Part shown: positions 8,281-16,561 of the stretch, one piece after another
Layout: each line of letters starts with the position of its first letter
How positions within the stretch are numbered: the first letter of the stretch is position 1
Assembly: GCF_003857035.1 (NCBI RefSeq)
Contig: NZ_QGSY01000230.1
Location: 1-64,000, forward strand
DNA: 64,000 nt
Source: Micromonospora arida
GTDB taxonomy: Bacteria; Actinomycetota; Actinomycetes; Mycobacteriales; Micromonosporaceae
Direction of reading: 5' to 3'
Position numbers and translations under genes: made by a program
The notes under the pieces: generated by a model
Seen by the model: only the letters and a program-made list of their open reading frames with translations
What the model was told of the DNA's origin: nothing
Database searches by the model: none

Positions 8281-8790
8281 GTGGGAGTCGGACGCGCGCT
8301 GATGCTGGCCCTGGCGTTCCTCGCCGTGGCCACGCTGCCGGCGGCATTCGCCCTGATCTTCTGCTACGACGAGATCGTCGACCGGGTCGTCTGCGGCTGG
8401 TCCGAGCGGCGTGACCGCCGACGGGAGAAGCGCACGATCGCCCGTCTCGACCGCGCCATCGAGGCCGACGCGCTGACCCGGGACATCGACCTCAGCGAGT
8501 TCGACCGCGTCGACCGCCGGCCGCTGGAGCAGCTCGCCGCCGACCTGCGCCGCCTCGGCGGTCAGCGGATCGGCGGCGGCGGTCGATCCATGGTCTGGCA
8601 CAGCGCGCTTCTCCAGGCGTACGACGACCGGCTTCGTCTCGCCTGTCGCGCCCTCGGCATCGCCGAACACCTCGCCGAGTTGGAGGGCGTCGATCAGGAG
8701 ATCGAGCGAGTCCGGGTGGAGGGCGTGCTGCACGCCGCCGGGCTGGCCCTTCCGGCGGCCCGGGCCGGGCTCTGGCAGCGGCACCGCTGA
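8281..8790 (+). CDS. Hypothetical protein with N-terminal membrane segment
   Basis: A 169-residue protein of unknown function. One hydrophobic segment (about residues 5-27) is followed by a basic stretch and a charged, helical body rich in Leu, Arg and Asp. TAGCGT sits 6 nt before the GTG with no ribosome site, indicating leaderless transcription. The next gene starts 14 nt downstream, so it may share a transcript with the RNA phosphodiesterase. No catalytic motif is visible. Confidence 0.7.
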   Translation: MGVGRALMLALAFLAVATLPAAFALIFCYDEIVDRVVCGWSERRDRRREKRTIARLDRAIEADALTRDIDLSEFDRVDRRPLEQLAADLRRLGGQRIGGGGRSMVWHSALLQAYDDRLRLACRALGIAEHLAELEGVDQEIERVRVEGVLHAAGLALPAARAGLWQRHR

Positions 8791-8803
8791 GGGGCCGCAC
8801 GCT

Positions 8804-9385
8804 GTGCGACTCTTCGTCGCGGTCCGCCCGTCCGTCCAGGCGGTCAATCACCTTGGCGTACAGGTCGCCCGTCTGCGCGTCGCGGCGGCGGCCGCCGCCG
8901 GCGTCAACGTCCGGCTCGCCGACCCGGCCGACCTGCACCTCACCCTGGCGTTCCTCGGCGCCGTCGAGTCTGACCGGCTGGTCGAGGTGGAGAGTGCGCT
9001 CGGCTTGGCTGCCGAGCGGTTCCGGGACGGCCGGGACGCCGTACCCCGGTTGAGTCTCGGCGGCGGTGGCCGGTTCGGCCGGGGGCGATCCACAGTGCTG
9101 TGGGTGGACCTGCGCGGGGAGATCGAGGCGTTGCACGTGCTGGCCGGGCTGATTCGGTCCCGGCTGCGCCACGGCCGGCTGCCGTGCGACGAGAAGCCGT
9201 TTCGGCCGCACCTGACCGTCGCCCGGCCCGGTGACCGGATGGACCCGGCCGACGTCGAGGCCGACCGGGCCAGCCTGGACGGGTACGAAGGGCCATCGTG
9301 GCCGGCGTCGGAGCTGCTGCTGGTGCGCAGCCACCTCGGCGGCGACCGACCGCGCTACGAGCGGATCGCCGCCTGGTCGCTGTGA
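8804..9385 (+). CDS. thpR: RNA 2',3'-cyclic phosphodiesterase
   Basis: A 193-residue 2H phosphoesterase. The two catalytic HxTx motifs are plain: HLTL at residue 45 and HLTV at residue 136. The family opens 2',3'-cyclic phosphates on RNA ends and was once called 2'-5' RNA ligase. Start is GTG, 14 nt after the preceding gene. The last 31 nt overlap the 3' end of the convergent regulator gene, so both reading frames are used there. Confidence 0.92.
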   Translation: MRLFVAVRPSVQAVNHLGVQVARLRVAAAAAAGVNVRLADPADLHLTLAFLGAVESDRLVEVESALGLAAERFRDGRDAVPRLSLGGGGRFGRGRSTVLWVDLRGEIEALHVLAGLIRSRLRHGRLPCDEKPFRPHLTVARPGDRMDPADVEADRASLDGYEGPSWPASELLLVRSHLGGDRPRYERIAAWSL

Positions 9386-10122
9386 CCCGGCGGCACGTGG
9401 CTGGTCGCTGTGGAAGGCCCGTTGCGGAGAATCTCGCGGGCCTGTTCGGCGGCGCGGGTGATGCTCTCGCTGATGAAATCGAGGAAGCGGGCGATGTTCT
9501 CCAGTCGGGCGGCGGCGGGGGTGTGCGCGCCGAGGAGAGCGACACCCTGGCGTGCGGTCGCGACGAGATGGTCGTTGGCCCGGGCACTGGCGATCGTCGC
9601 CTGGTAGAAGAGGTCGTCGTCGACGACGTAGCGGTCGCGGCGGCGTTCGTCGCGTTCGCGGCGGACGAGGCTCTGGCTCTCCAGGAAGGTGATCGCCTTG
9701 GAGATCGACGCCGGGCTGACCTGGAGGCGCCGGGCGAGCTCAGACGCGGTGAGGCTGCCCGAGTCGGTGAGGAACAGGTTGGTCAACACTCGGGCCCCCA
9801 TCTTGTTCAGACCGGAGGCCATGAGGACGGTGGTGAACGCCTCCTCGTAGTCGGCCACGGCCTGGGCGTCGCGTCCGTCCTGTCGCGGGGCCGCCTCGGC
9901 GCCACGGGAAGGGGCGGGCCTGCGCCGGTGGGCGCGGCGCTCGGTCGCGTGATGGGCCAGATCGGCGCGGTAGCCGGTGGGGCCGCCGTTGCGCATCACC
10001 TCGCGCGTGACCGTCGAGGTGGGACGGTCGAGGCGTCGGGCGATCTCGGCGTAGGGGAGGCTGTCGGCCAGCCCCAGCGCGATCTGTTGGCGTTCCTGCT
10101 GGGTGAGCCTGCCTCCCGGCAT
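9355..10122 (-). CDS. IS30-type HTH / MarR-type wHTH fusion regulator
   Basis: A 255-residue regulator with two DNA-binding modules. Residues about 4-46 (RLTQQERQQIALGL, IARRLDRPTSTVTREV, then GGPTGYRADLA) match the helix-turn-helix that starts IS30-family transposases. Residues about 90-170 form a MarR/GbsR-like winged helix (LTASELARRLQVSPASISKA, then a wing with RRERDERRRDRYVVDDD). No transposase catalytic domain is present, so the IS30 module appears domesticated. GGGAG lies 7-8 nt before the ATG. It is divergent from the DUF4097-hydrolase operon across 239 bp containing several GTTGCA dyads, its probable operators. Ligand unknown. Confidence 0.85.
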   Translation of the reverse strand: MPGGRLTQQERQQIALGLADSLPYAEIARRLDRPTSTVTREVMRNGGPTGYRADLAHHATERRAHRRRPAPSRGAEAAPRQDGRDAQAVADYEEAFTTVLMASGLNKMGARVLTNLFLTDSGSLTASELARRLQVSPASISKAITFLESQSLVRRERDERRRDRYVVDDDLFYQATIASARANDHLVATARQGVALLGAHTPAAARLENIARFLDFISESITRAAEQAREILRNGPSTATSHVPPGHSDQAAIRS

Positions 10123-10189
10123 CGCGATCTCCCTCGTGGTCCCGTAGGGCGGCGGCCCTCGACTTCCGCCACCATAGCGTTAACCCGCA

Positions 10190-10195
10190 TGTCAA
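10190..10195 (-). promoter_or_regulatory. -35 box of the fusion regulator gene
   Basis: On the minus strand these bases read TTGACA, a consensus -35 hexamer. A TATGGT-like -10 lies only 13 nt further on, so the -10 assignment is loose. The operator half-site at 10194-10201 overlaps this hexamer, which would give autorepression. Confidence 0.45.
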
Positions 10196-10224
10196 TGCAA
10201 CGGCGAGAGGGATTGCGTTGCATT
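10194..10224. promoter_or_regulatory. Operator dyad 1 (AATGCAAC / GTTGCATT)
   Basis: Perfect 8-bp inverted arms AATGCAAC (10194-10201) and GTTGCATT (10217-10224) are separated by 15 nt. The left arm overlaps the TTGACA box of the divergent regulator gene. Confidence 0.6.
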
Positions 10225-10236
10225 AGATTCAAGGCG

Positions 10237-10244
10237 GTTGCAAC
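10237..10244. promoter_or_regulatory. Operator site 2 (GTTGCAAC)
   Basis: GTTGCAAC is a perfect 8-bp palindrome. It has the same core as the flanking dyads and sits between the two divergent promoters. Confidence 0.5.
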
Positions 10245-10281
10245 AAATTCACTGATCTGAGCAGCTAAAACATCATTGGGC

Positions 10282-10299
10282 TGCAACAAGGTTGTTGCA
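10282..10299. promoter_or_regulatory. Operator dyad 3 (TGCAACAA-GG-TTGTTGCA)
   Basis: An 18-bp palindrome with 8-bp arms around GG. Its right arm overlaps the TTGCAA -35 box (10295-10300) of the DUF4097-hydrolase operon, the geometry of a repressor site. Confidence 0.7.
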
Positions 10300-10322
10300 A
10301 AAACTGGAAAGCAACGTAGCGT
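10295..10322 (+). promoter_or_regulatory. Promoter of the DUF4097-hydrolase operon
   Basis: TTGCAA (10295-10300), a 16-nt spacer and TAGCGT (10317-10322) form a plausible housekeeping promoter. Transcription would start near 10329, about 33 nt before the DUF4097 start codon. Confidence 0.55.
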
Positions 10323-10361
10323 TTCCCACATCAGAAACAAGCGCCAACCTGGGAGAGCACG

Positions 10362-11027
10362 ATGCAGACGTTCGACACACCCGCCCCCGTCTCCGCCGTC
10401 CTGGACATCCCCGCCGGACGCATCCAGCTCATCGCCGCGGACCGCGCCGACACCACCGTCGAGGTCCTCCCGGCCGACCCCGCCAAGAAAGGCGACACGA
10501 GGGCCGCCGAGCAGACCACCGTTGCCTACGCCGACGGCGTCCTGCGCATCACGACCGCACGTCCCATCAACAAGCTCTTCGGCCCCTCCGGCTCTCTGGA
10601 GATCACCGTCCGGGTGCCCGCAGGCTCCCACGTCGAGGCCAGGGCCGCCAGCGCCGAACTTCGGGGCGTCGGCCGCCTCGGCGACGTCGCCTTCGACGGG
10701 GCGTACCGGCAGATCAAGATTGACGAGGCAGCGAGTGTCCGCCTCACCGCGATCGACGGCGACGTCGAGATCGGCCGGCTCAACGGCCCCGCCGAGATCA
10801 GCACCGCGCGGGGTGACATCAGGGTCGCCGAGGCCATGCGCGGCCGGGTCGTCCTCCGTACCCAGTCCGGCGACATCTCGGTCGCGGCGGCGGCCGGCGT
10901 CTCGGCCGCCCTGGACGCCGGCACCGGCCACGGCCGCGTCAGCAACGCCCTCAAGAACGACGGCACCGTCGAGCTCGACATCCACGCCAGCACCCTGCAG
11001 GGCGACATCAACGCCCGCAGCCTCTGA
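10362..11027 (+). CDS. DUF4097-family beta-repeat protein
   Basis: A 221-residue protein made of short repeated beta strands of the DUF4097 (putative adhesin) type: GRIQLIAADRADTTVEV, GDVEIGRLNGPAEIST, GDIRVAEA, GDISVAAAAGVSAALDAGTGHG. No signal peptide or membrane segment is visible, so it is probably cytoplasmic. GGGAGAG precedes the ATG by about 6 nt. It is followed 15 nt later by the hydrolase, and the pair is divergent from the IS30-HTH/MarR regulator that probably controls it. Biochemical role unknown. Confidence 0.83.
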   Translation: MQTFDTPAPVSAVLDIPAGRIQLIAADRADTTVEVLPADPAKKGDTRAAEQTTVAYADGVLRITTARPINKLFGPSGSLEITVRVPAGSHVEARAASAELRGVGRLGDVAFDGAYRQIKIDEAASVRLTAIDGDVEIGRLNGPAEISTARGDIRVAEAMRGRVVLRTQSGDISVAAAAGVSAALDAGTGHGRVSNALKNDGTVELDIHASTLQGDINARSL

Positions 11028-11042
11028 AAAGGACGGATCGCG

Positions 11043-11873
11043 ATGACGAACAACAACATGTCCTCGGCCAGGTCGGCGTGGACCGGCATGGTGCCGGTCG
11101 ACGACACGGCCCTGGCCGTCACCGACACCGGCGGCCCCGGCATCCCAGTGGTCTACCTCAACGGCCAGTTCGCCACCCAGGGGTACTGGCGGCGGGTCAT
11201 CGCCGAGTTGGGCACCGAATTCCGGCACATCACCTACGACGAGCGGGCCCGCGGCAGGAAGTCGAAGCGCTCAGCCGACTACTCGTTCGAGGCGGCCGTC
11301 CGCGACGTCGACGCCGTTCTCGCCGCCCGGGGGGTGGCCCGGGCGGTGCTGGTGGGCTGGTCCTACGGGGCGGTGGTCGGGGCGCACTGGGCCAACCGGA
11401 ACCCGGAGCGGGCCCTGGGCGCGGTCCTGGTCGACGGCGCCTTCCCACACGACTGGCTCGACGAGGCCATGGCGCAGCGGATCCGCAAGATGTTCCGACG
11501 GATGAACCTGTTCATGCCGCTGCTGCGCCCGACCGGCCTGACCCCGCGGATGAACGCCGACCAGATGGCGGACAGCAACATCGAACTCGGCGAACTCTCC
11601 CGCGAGCGCGAACTGGGCCCGGTGCTGGACGCCATCAGCGTCCCGGTGCGGTACGTGGTCGCCTCGGGAACGTCCCTCGGCAGTCGCGGGGACGAACAGG
11701 AGCAGATCCGCACCAGCCTCGACGCGGTGACCGTCCGCAACCCGCACATCACCATCGGGGCAAAGGTCACCAGTAACCACGGTGCGATCCTCAAGAAGGA
11801 CTTCCGCGCCGTCGCCGAGGCCGTGCGCGGGGTCGCCACCCCTCATCGCGAAGGCGTCGGAGACATTCGGTGA
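11043..11873 (+). CDS. Alpha/beta hydrolase
   Basis: A 276-residue alpha/beta-hydrolase fold protein. The nucleophile elbow GWSYGA places Ser at residue 107; the catalytic His is probably in SNHGAIL near residue 250. The oxyanion strand VVYLNGQFATQGYWRRV and ITYDERARGRKS fit the family. Likely an esterase or peptidase-like hydrolase of unknown substrate. GGACGGATCGCG precedes the ATG; it lies 15 nt after the DUF4097 gene in one operon. A strong hairpin follows. Confidence 0.88.
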   Translation: MTNNNMSSARSAWTGMVPVDDTALAVTDTGGPGIPVVYLNGQFATQGYWRRVIAELGTEFRHITYDERARGRKSKRSADYSFEAAVRDVDAVLAARGVARAVLVGWSYGAVVGAHWANRNPERALGAVLVDGAFPHDWLDEAMAQRIRKMFRRMNLFMPLLRPTGLTPRMNADQMADSNIELGELSRERELGPVLDAISVPVRYVVASGTSLGSRGDEQEQIRTSLDAVTVRNPHITIGAKVTSNHGAILKKDFRAVAEAVRGVATPHREGVGDIR

Positions 11874-11890
11874 GGTCCGAACGCTCGCGC

Positions 11891-11917
11891 TGACGGGTGA
11901 CGAACTGTCACCCGTCA
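11891..11917. terminator. Bidirectional hairpin between the hydrolase and sepH
   Basis: TGACGGGTGAC and GTCACCCGTCA form an 11-bp perfect stem with the 5-nt loop GAACT. It lies 17 nt after the hydrolase stop and 10 nt after the sepH stop on the other strand, so it can serve both convergent genes. Confidence 0.85.
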
Positions 11918-11927
11918 ACGCGAAGCG

Positions 11928-13007
11928 TCAGGAAGATTCGCGGGCGGCCGGGCCGCTGCCGAAGAGCACGTCGTCCCAGCTCGGCAGCCGCTTGCGCGGC
12001 TTGCCGTTGGCGTCGGTGGACTCGCCGCCGGCGGCCGCCGCGGCGCCCGTCCGGCGAGGCCGCAGCACCGCCAGCGACGGCACGGCCGGCACCTCCTTGG
12101 GCGCGTCCGAATCGTCGTCGAAGGCCGAGCCCTGGCCACCGCCGAGCAGCGCGGCGGCACCCCCACCGACCGGTCGCTGCCGGGGCGCGTCCGACCCGGC
12201 AAGAGCAGCCGGGGTACGCGGCTCCAGCCCGCGACCCGACGAACCGCCGAGCGGGCGGTCCAGGGAGGCGAGCAGCGCGTCACGGCCGGCCCGGATCGGA
12301 TCGCGGCCAGGGCGCGGGTGCTCGGCCGCCGCCGGCAAACCGTGCCCCCCACGACTTGGCTCACCGCGCGACGGACCCGGCAGGGCGTGCCCGCCGCGCT
12401 CCGGCGCCGGCTCCTGGCCGAGGATCGGCGTGGGCCGCTCGGCGCACAGGTACTGCGCCATGTCGTCGTGCGGCGTAACCACCTGCCGGGCCTTGTCCAT
12501 GTCCCAGATGGCCTGCGCGGTGGCCTTACCCGACGGCCAGGTGGCGATGATCCGCCAGGTGCCGTCGTCGCGCCGGTACGCGTCCCAGGAGATCTTCTCG
12601 GTGTCGATGCCGTGCTGGCTCAGCCGGCCGTTGACCACCTCGGCGAGCGGGGTGGGCTTCTCCGCGCCCTTGAGCCGGGTGCGCCGGGCGTGCTGGGCGA
12701 GCATCGCCCGCTCCTGCAACACCGGGCCGGCATAGCGCAGCACCCGGTCGACCGGCACCCCGGCGATCCGGGCGACGTCCTCCGCGGACTCACCGGAACG
12801 GATGCGGGCCTGGATGTCCCGGGGGGACAGTGAGGGAATCGGGTCGACGGTGCTCGGTGCCACCGCGAGCGGCGGGGCACCCGGTTCGGGGTGCATCACA
12901 CCGGCGATGCGTTCGTCGATCGGCAGGGCGAGGAGGCGCCCAACCTCGTCGGCGAGCACCAGCGCCTGGCCGTCCTCGGAGAGGGCGACGAAGCGTACTG
13001 GGCGCAT
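11928..13007 (-). CDS. sepH: Septation protein SepH
   Basis: A 359-residue cell-division protein of the SepH (DUF3071) family. SepH stimulates FtsZ assembly at septa in actinobacteria. Residues about 1-165 form the conserved domain, starting MRPVRFVALSEDGQALVLAD and including a helix-turn-helix-like SAEDVARIAGVPVDRVLRY. The rest is a disordered Pro/Gly/Ala/Arg tail ending with the conserved RKRLPSWDDVLFG. ATG at 13007 has GGAGG with a 7-nt spacer; the frame is open further upstream but that part is not supported. Confidence 0.93.
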   Translation of the reverse strand: MRPVRFVALSEDGQALVLADEVGRLLALPIDERIAGVMHPEPGAPPLAVAPSTVDPIPSLSPRDIQARIRSGESAEDVARIAGVPVDRVLRYAGPVLQERAMLAQHARRTRLKGAEKPTPLAEVVNGRLSQHGIDTEKISWDAYRRDDGTWRIIATWPSGKATAQAIWDMDKARQVVTPHDDMAQYLCAERPTPILGQEPAPERGGHALPGPSRGEPSRGGHGLPAAAEHPRPGRDPIRAGRDALLASLDRPLGGSSGRGLEPRTPAALAGSDAPRQRPVGGGAAALLGGGQGSAFDDDSDAPKEVPAVPSLAVLRPRRTGAAAAAGGESTDANGKPRKRLPSWDDVLFGSGPAARESS

Positions 13008-13142
13008 AACGTTGCCTCCGTCCCGCTTCGCTGGCCGCACACCACGAGTCGGCCACCCAGGCGTCTCGGACCACCGTACGCGCATCTGCCTCGGGGTGGG
13101 GGAAGCGACACCCCGCATGTCGTGACTGAGCTGCGGCGATGA

Positions 13143-13186
13143 TCACGGTCGGTGTCCGTGGAGGCCCCAACGGACACCGACCGTGA
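13143..13186 (-). terminator. Terminator after serC
   Basis: Perfect 17-bp arms (13143-13159 and 13170-13186) enclose a 10-nt loop, beginning 7 nt after the serC stop on the minus strand. Confidence 0.87.
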
Positions 13187-13192
13187 CGAACG

Positions 13193-14320
13193 TCAGAGTC
13201 GCTCGACCACGTAGTCGATGGACGCGGTCAGCGCCTCGACATCGGCCGGCTCGACGGCCGGGAACAGCGCCACCCGCAACTGGTTGCGACCGAGCTTGCG
13301 GTAGGGCTCGGTGTCCACGATGCCGTTGGCGCGCAGCGCCTTGGCGATCGCCGTGGCGTCCACCCCGTCGGCGAAGTCGATGGTGGCGACCACGTTGGAG
13401 CGCAGCGCCGGGTCGGTGACGAACGGGGTGGCCACGCTGGACCGCTCGGCCCAGCCGTAGACCGCTGCGGCGCTCTCGGCGGTGCGCTTCGCCGCCCAGG
13501 ACAGGCCGCCCTGCGCGTTCATCCAGTCGGTCTGCTCGGCGGCCAGGAAGATGGTGGCCAGCGCCGGGGTGTTGTAGGTCTGCTCCAGCCGCGAGTTGTC
13601 GATCGCGGTGACCAGGTCGAGGAAGGCGGGGATGTAGCGCCCGGACGCCTTGATCTCGGCGGCCCGGTCCAGTGCGGCCGGGGACATCAGAGCCAGCCAG
13701 AGACCGCCGTCGGAGCCGAAGCACTTCTGCGGGGCGAAGTAGTAGACGTCGGTCTCACCGACGTTGACCTCCAGGCCACCCGCGCCGGAGGTCGCGTCGA
13801 CCAGCAGCAGCGCGCCCTCGTCGGCACCGGCCACCCGGCTGATCGGGACGGCCACACCGGTCGAGGTCTCGTTCTGCGGCGTCGCGTACGCGTCCACGCC
13901 GGACTCGGCGACCAGGGCCGGGGCGGTGCCCGCGTCGGCCTTGCGGACGGTCGGCTCACCGAGGAACGGGGCGTCCTTGACCGACTTGGCGAACTTGGCG
14001 CCGAACTCGCCGAAGCTGGCGAACTGGGCCCGGTCGCGAATCAGGCCGAAGGTGGCGACCTCCCAGAACGCGGTGGTGCCACCGTTGCCGATCACCACCT
14101 CGTAGCCCTCGGGCAGCGAGAAGAACTCAGCGATGCCGGAGCGCAGCCGGGCCACCTGGTCACGGACCGTCTTCTGCCGGTGCGAGGTGCCGAGATAGGT
14201 GGTCGCGACCTCGGCGAGAGCGGACACCGCTGCCGGGCGGACCTTGGACGGGCCGCAGCCGAAGCGTCCGTCGGCGGGCTTGATCTCATCGGGAATCCGG
14301 ATGATCGCTGCGTCAGCCAC
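13193..14320 (-). CDS. serC: Phosphoserine aminotransferase
   Basis: A 375-residue PLP enzyme of the actinobacterial SerC type, converting 3-phosphohydroxypyruvate and glutamate to phosphoserine. The N-terminus IRIPDEIKPADGRFGCGPSKVR, the YLGTSHRQK segment and the PLP-lysine region YYFAPQKCFGSDGG are visible. GTG at 14320 matches the usual N-terminus and has GGAAGGA upstream; the open frame continues to 14908 over the citrate synthase gene and is not used. It stands alone between terminators at 14493-14539 and 13143-13186. Confidence 0.95.
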   Translation of the reverse strand: MADAAIIRIPDEIKPADGRFGCGPSKVRPAAVSALAEVATTYLGTSHRQKTVRDQVARLRSGIAEFFSLPEGYEVVIGNGGTTAFWEVATFGLIRDRAQFASFGEFGAKFAKSVKDAPFLGEPTVRKADAGTAPALVAESGVDAYATPQNETSTGVAVPISRVAGADEGALLLVDATSGAGGLEVNVGETDVYYFAPQKCFGSDGGLWLALMSPAALDRAAEIKASGRYIPAFLDLVTAIDNSRLEQTYNTPALATIFLAAEQTDWMNAQGGLSWAAKRTAESAAAVYGWAERSSVATPFVTDPALRSNVVATIDFADGVDATAIAKALRANGIVDTEPYRKLGRNQLRVALFPAVEPADVEALTASIDYVVERL

Positions 14321-14492
14321 GGTCTTGAAGATCCTTCCGCAAGGGCGAGGGTGGGCCCGGCGACACTGCCGGCCCCCATCCTCGCACCCGGGCCGGACGG
14401 CGATGGCCGGGGTCCCGGCGGTCGGTCTGAGTCCTTCGCCACAGTCGGCTTCCGTGGCCGACGACAACGACCACTCTTCGACGCGTGGCGAC

Positions 14493-14539
14493 GGCAAGGG
14501 CCCCTCCTCGACGTCCGACGTCGAGGAGGGGCCCTTGCC
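14493..14539 (-). terminator. 47-nt near-perfect palindrome, terminator after citrate synthase
   Basis: Arms 14493-14515 and 14517-14539 are perfect 23-bp inverted repeats around one base. The arm starts GGCAAGGGCCCCTCC. It begins 8 nt after the citrate synthase stop (minus strand). The length and perfection exceed the other terminators here, so it may belong to a dispersed repeat class. Confidence 0.8.
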
Positions 14540-14546
14540 TACCAGC

Positions 14547-15653
14547 TCAGACGCCGTGCGGGATGGCCGCCCAGCCCTCGACGTCGGACGGCTTGCGGGT
14601 CTCCGGGCCCATGTAGCGGGCGGACGGGCGGACCAGCCGCTGCAGGCGCTTCTGCTCCAGGATGTGCGCGCTCCAGCCGCCCATCCGCGCGCAGGTGAAC
14701 ATCGAGGTGAACATGTGCGCCGGCACCTCGGCGAAGTCCAGCACCACTGCCGACCAGAACTCGACGTTGGTGGCCAGCACCCGGTCCGGGCGACGGGCCT
14801 GAAGCTCGGCGAGGGCGGCCTTCTCCAGCGCCTCGGCGATCTCGAAGCGCGGCGCGCCCAGCTCCTTGGCCGTACGCCGGAGCACTCGGGCGCGCGGGTC
14901 CTCGGCACGGTAGACGCGGTGACCGAAGCCCATCAACCGCTCGCCGCGGTCGAGGACGCCCTTGACGTAGCCCTCGGCGTCGCCGCTGCGCTCCACCGCC
15001 TCCAGCATGCTGAGCACCCGGGACGGGGCGCCGCCGTGCAGCGGGCCGGAGAGGGCGCCGATGCCCGACGAGATGCAGGCAGCCGCGTCCGCCCCGGTGG
15101 AGGCGACGATGCGAGCGGTGAAGGTGGACGCGTTCAGGCCGTGCTCGGCGGCCGAGATGAAGTACGCGTCGACGGCCTTGACGTGCCGCGGGTCGGGCTC
15201 GCCGCGCCAGCGCTTCATGAACCGCTCGACGATGGTCTGCGCCTTGTCGATCTCCTTCTGCGGCACCGCCGGCAGGCCGAGGCCGCGGGCGGACTGGGCG
15301 ACGAAGGAGAGCGCGGTCACCGAGACCCGGGCGAGATCCTCACGGGCCTGCTCGTCGGAGATGTCCAGCAGTTGGTTGAGACCCCAGTACGGGGCCAGCA
15401 TGGCGACCGCGGACTGCACGTCGACGCGGATGTCACCGGAGTGCACCGGCACCGGGAACGGCTCCGCCGGCGGCAGGCCCGGCCCGAACCGGCCGTCGAC
15501 CAGCAGTGCCCACACGTTGCCGAACGACACCTGGCCGATCAGATCCTCGATGTCGACTCCGCGATAGCGCAGCGCACCGCCCTCACGGTCAGGTTCGGCG
15601 ATCTCGGTCTCGAAGGCGACGACGCCCTCCAGCCCGGGTTTGAAATCGGCCAT
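14547..15653 (-). CDS. citA: Citrate synthase 2
   Basis: A 368-residue short citrate synthase of the actinobacterial CitA type, condensing oxaloacetate and acetyl-CoA. Active-site histidines are in AEHGLNAS and MGFGHRVYR; LHGGAPSRV and the C-terminal RPSARYMGP fit the family. AGGAGAG is 6 nt before the ATG. It is divergent from pdxH and separated from serC by a strong palindrome. Methylcitrate synthase activity cannot be excluded, but no prp genes are nearby. Confidence 0.93.
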   Translation of the reverse strand: MADFKPGLEGVVAFETEIAEPDREGGALRYRGVDIEDLIGQVSFGNVWALLVDGRFGPGLPPAEPFPVPVHSGDIRVDVQSAVAMLAPYWGLNQLLDISDEQAREDLARVSVTALSFVAQSARGLGLPAVPQKEIDKAQTIVERFMKRWRGEPDPRHVKAVDAYFISAAEHGLNASTFTARIVASTGADAAACISSGIGALSGPLHGGAPSRVLSMLEAVERSGDAEGYVKGVLDRGERLMGFGHRVYRAEDPRARVLRRTAKELGAPRFEIAEALEKAALAELQARRPDRVLATNVEFWSAVVLDFAEVPAHMFTSMFTCARMGGWSAHILEQKRLQRLVRPSARYMGPETRKPSDVEGWAAIPHGV

Positions 15654-15901
15654 GTCGCTCTCCTGGATCTGGTCGGTGCGCCCGATCGCTCATCCGGCCC
15701 GATCGGCCGAGCGCCTTAGGCGACCCTCAGGGATGTGTTCGCAACATACTGCCTGCTGAGTAAGGGATACGCGACCCGCTGCGACTGTGCTGCACGCGAC
15801 ATCCCCGGACGCGCATTCTCCGTCCGGCTCAGTGAGACTGGGCGGGTTGGGCTGGTCAGCGCGGGAGGGTGCTGGCGGGGCCCCCGAGAAGGAGTGGGGA
15901 C

Positions 15902-16561
15902 GTGACGGGTGACACACCCGCCCCGGCCGCGATGCGTAACGAGTACGCCGCGGACCTGGGCCTGACCGAGGCTGACCTGGCCGTCGACTGGCACACCCAG
16001 TTCGACCGCTGGTTCGCCGACGCGGTGGCCTTCGGGCTGTCCGAACCGAACGCCATGGTGGTGGGCACCGCCGACTCGGCCGGTCGGCCGAGCGGGCGGA
16101 CGGTGCTGCTGAAGGGGTACGACCCGCAGGGCTTCGTCTTCTTCACCAACCACCTGTCGCGCAAGGGCGTCGAGGCGAGCACCAACCCGTACGCCAGCCT
16201 GGTCTTTCCGTGGTTTCCCATGCAGCGTCAGGTGGTGGTCGCCGGGCGGGTCGCGCACGTCGACCGGGCCACGAGCGAGGCGTACTTCGCCAGCCGGCCG
16301 CGCGGCTCCCAACTGGGTGCCTGGGCCAGCCCCCAGTCCCAGGTGGTTTCCGGTCGGGCGGCGCTGGAGCAGCGGTACCAGGAGGCGGCCGAGCGGTTCG
16401 CCGACCAGGCCGAGATCCCGACCCCGTCGCACTGGGGTGGGCTGCGGGTCCAACCCGAGTCGGTGGAGTTCTGGCAGGGCCGGGCCGGCCGGTTGCACGA
16501 CCGGCTCCGCTTCCGTCGCCTCGACGAGGGTGGCTGGATCGTCGAGCGGTTGGCGCCGTGA
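15902..16561 (+). CDS. pdxH: Pyridoxamine 5'-phosphate oxidase
   Basis: A 219-residue FMN enzyme making PLP. Conserved pieces are MRNEYAADLGLTEADL at the N-terminus, SGRTVLLKGYDPQGFVFFTN, SYASLVFPW-like YASLVFPWFPMQRQV, SRPRGSQLGAWASPQS and the C-terminal HDRLRFRR. GTG at 15902 has GAAGGAG with an 8-nt spacer. Its stop overlaps the GTG of the next MFS gene by 4 nt, so the two are translationally coupled. Confidence 0.95.
   Translation: MTGDTPAPAAMRNEYAADLGLTEADLAVDWHTQFDRWFADAVAFGLSEPNAMVVGTADSAGRPSGRTVLLKGYDPQGFVFFTNHLSRKGVEASTNPYASLVFPWFPMQRQVVVAGRVAHVDRATSEAYFASRPRGSQLGAWASPQSQVVSGRAALEQRYQEAAERFADQAEIPTPSHWGGLRVQPESVEFWQGRAGRLHDRLRFRRLDEGGWIVERLAP

Noticed and set aside
9980..10122. IS30 transposase fragment or insertion sequence
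   Set aside because: The HTH is in frame with a full regulator domain; no DDE domain, terminal repeats or target duplication are seen.
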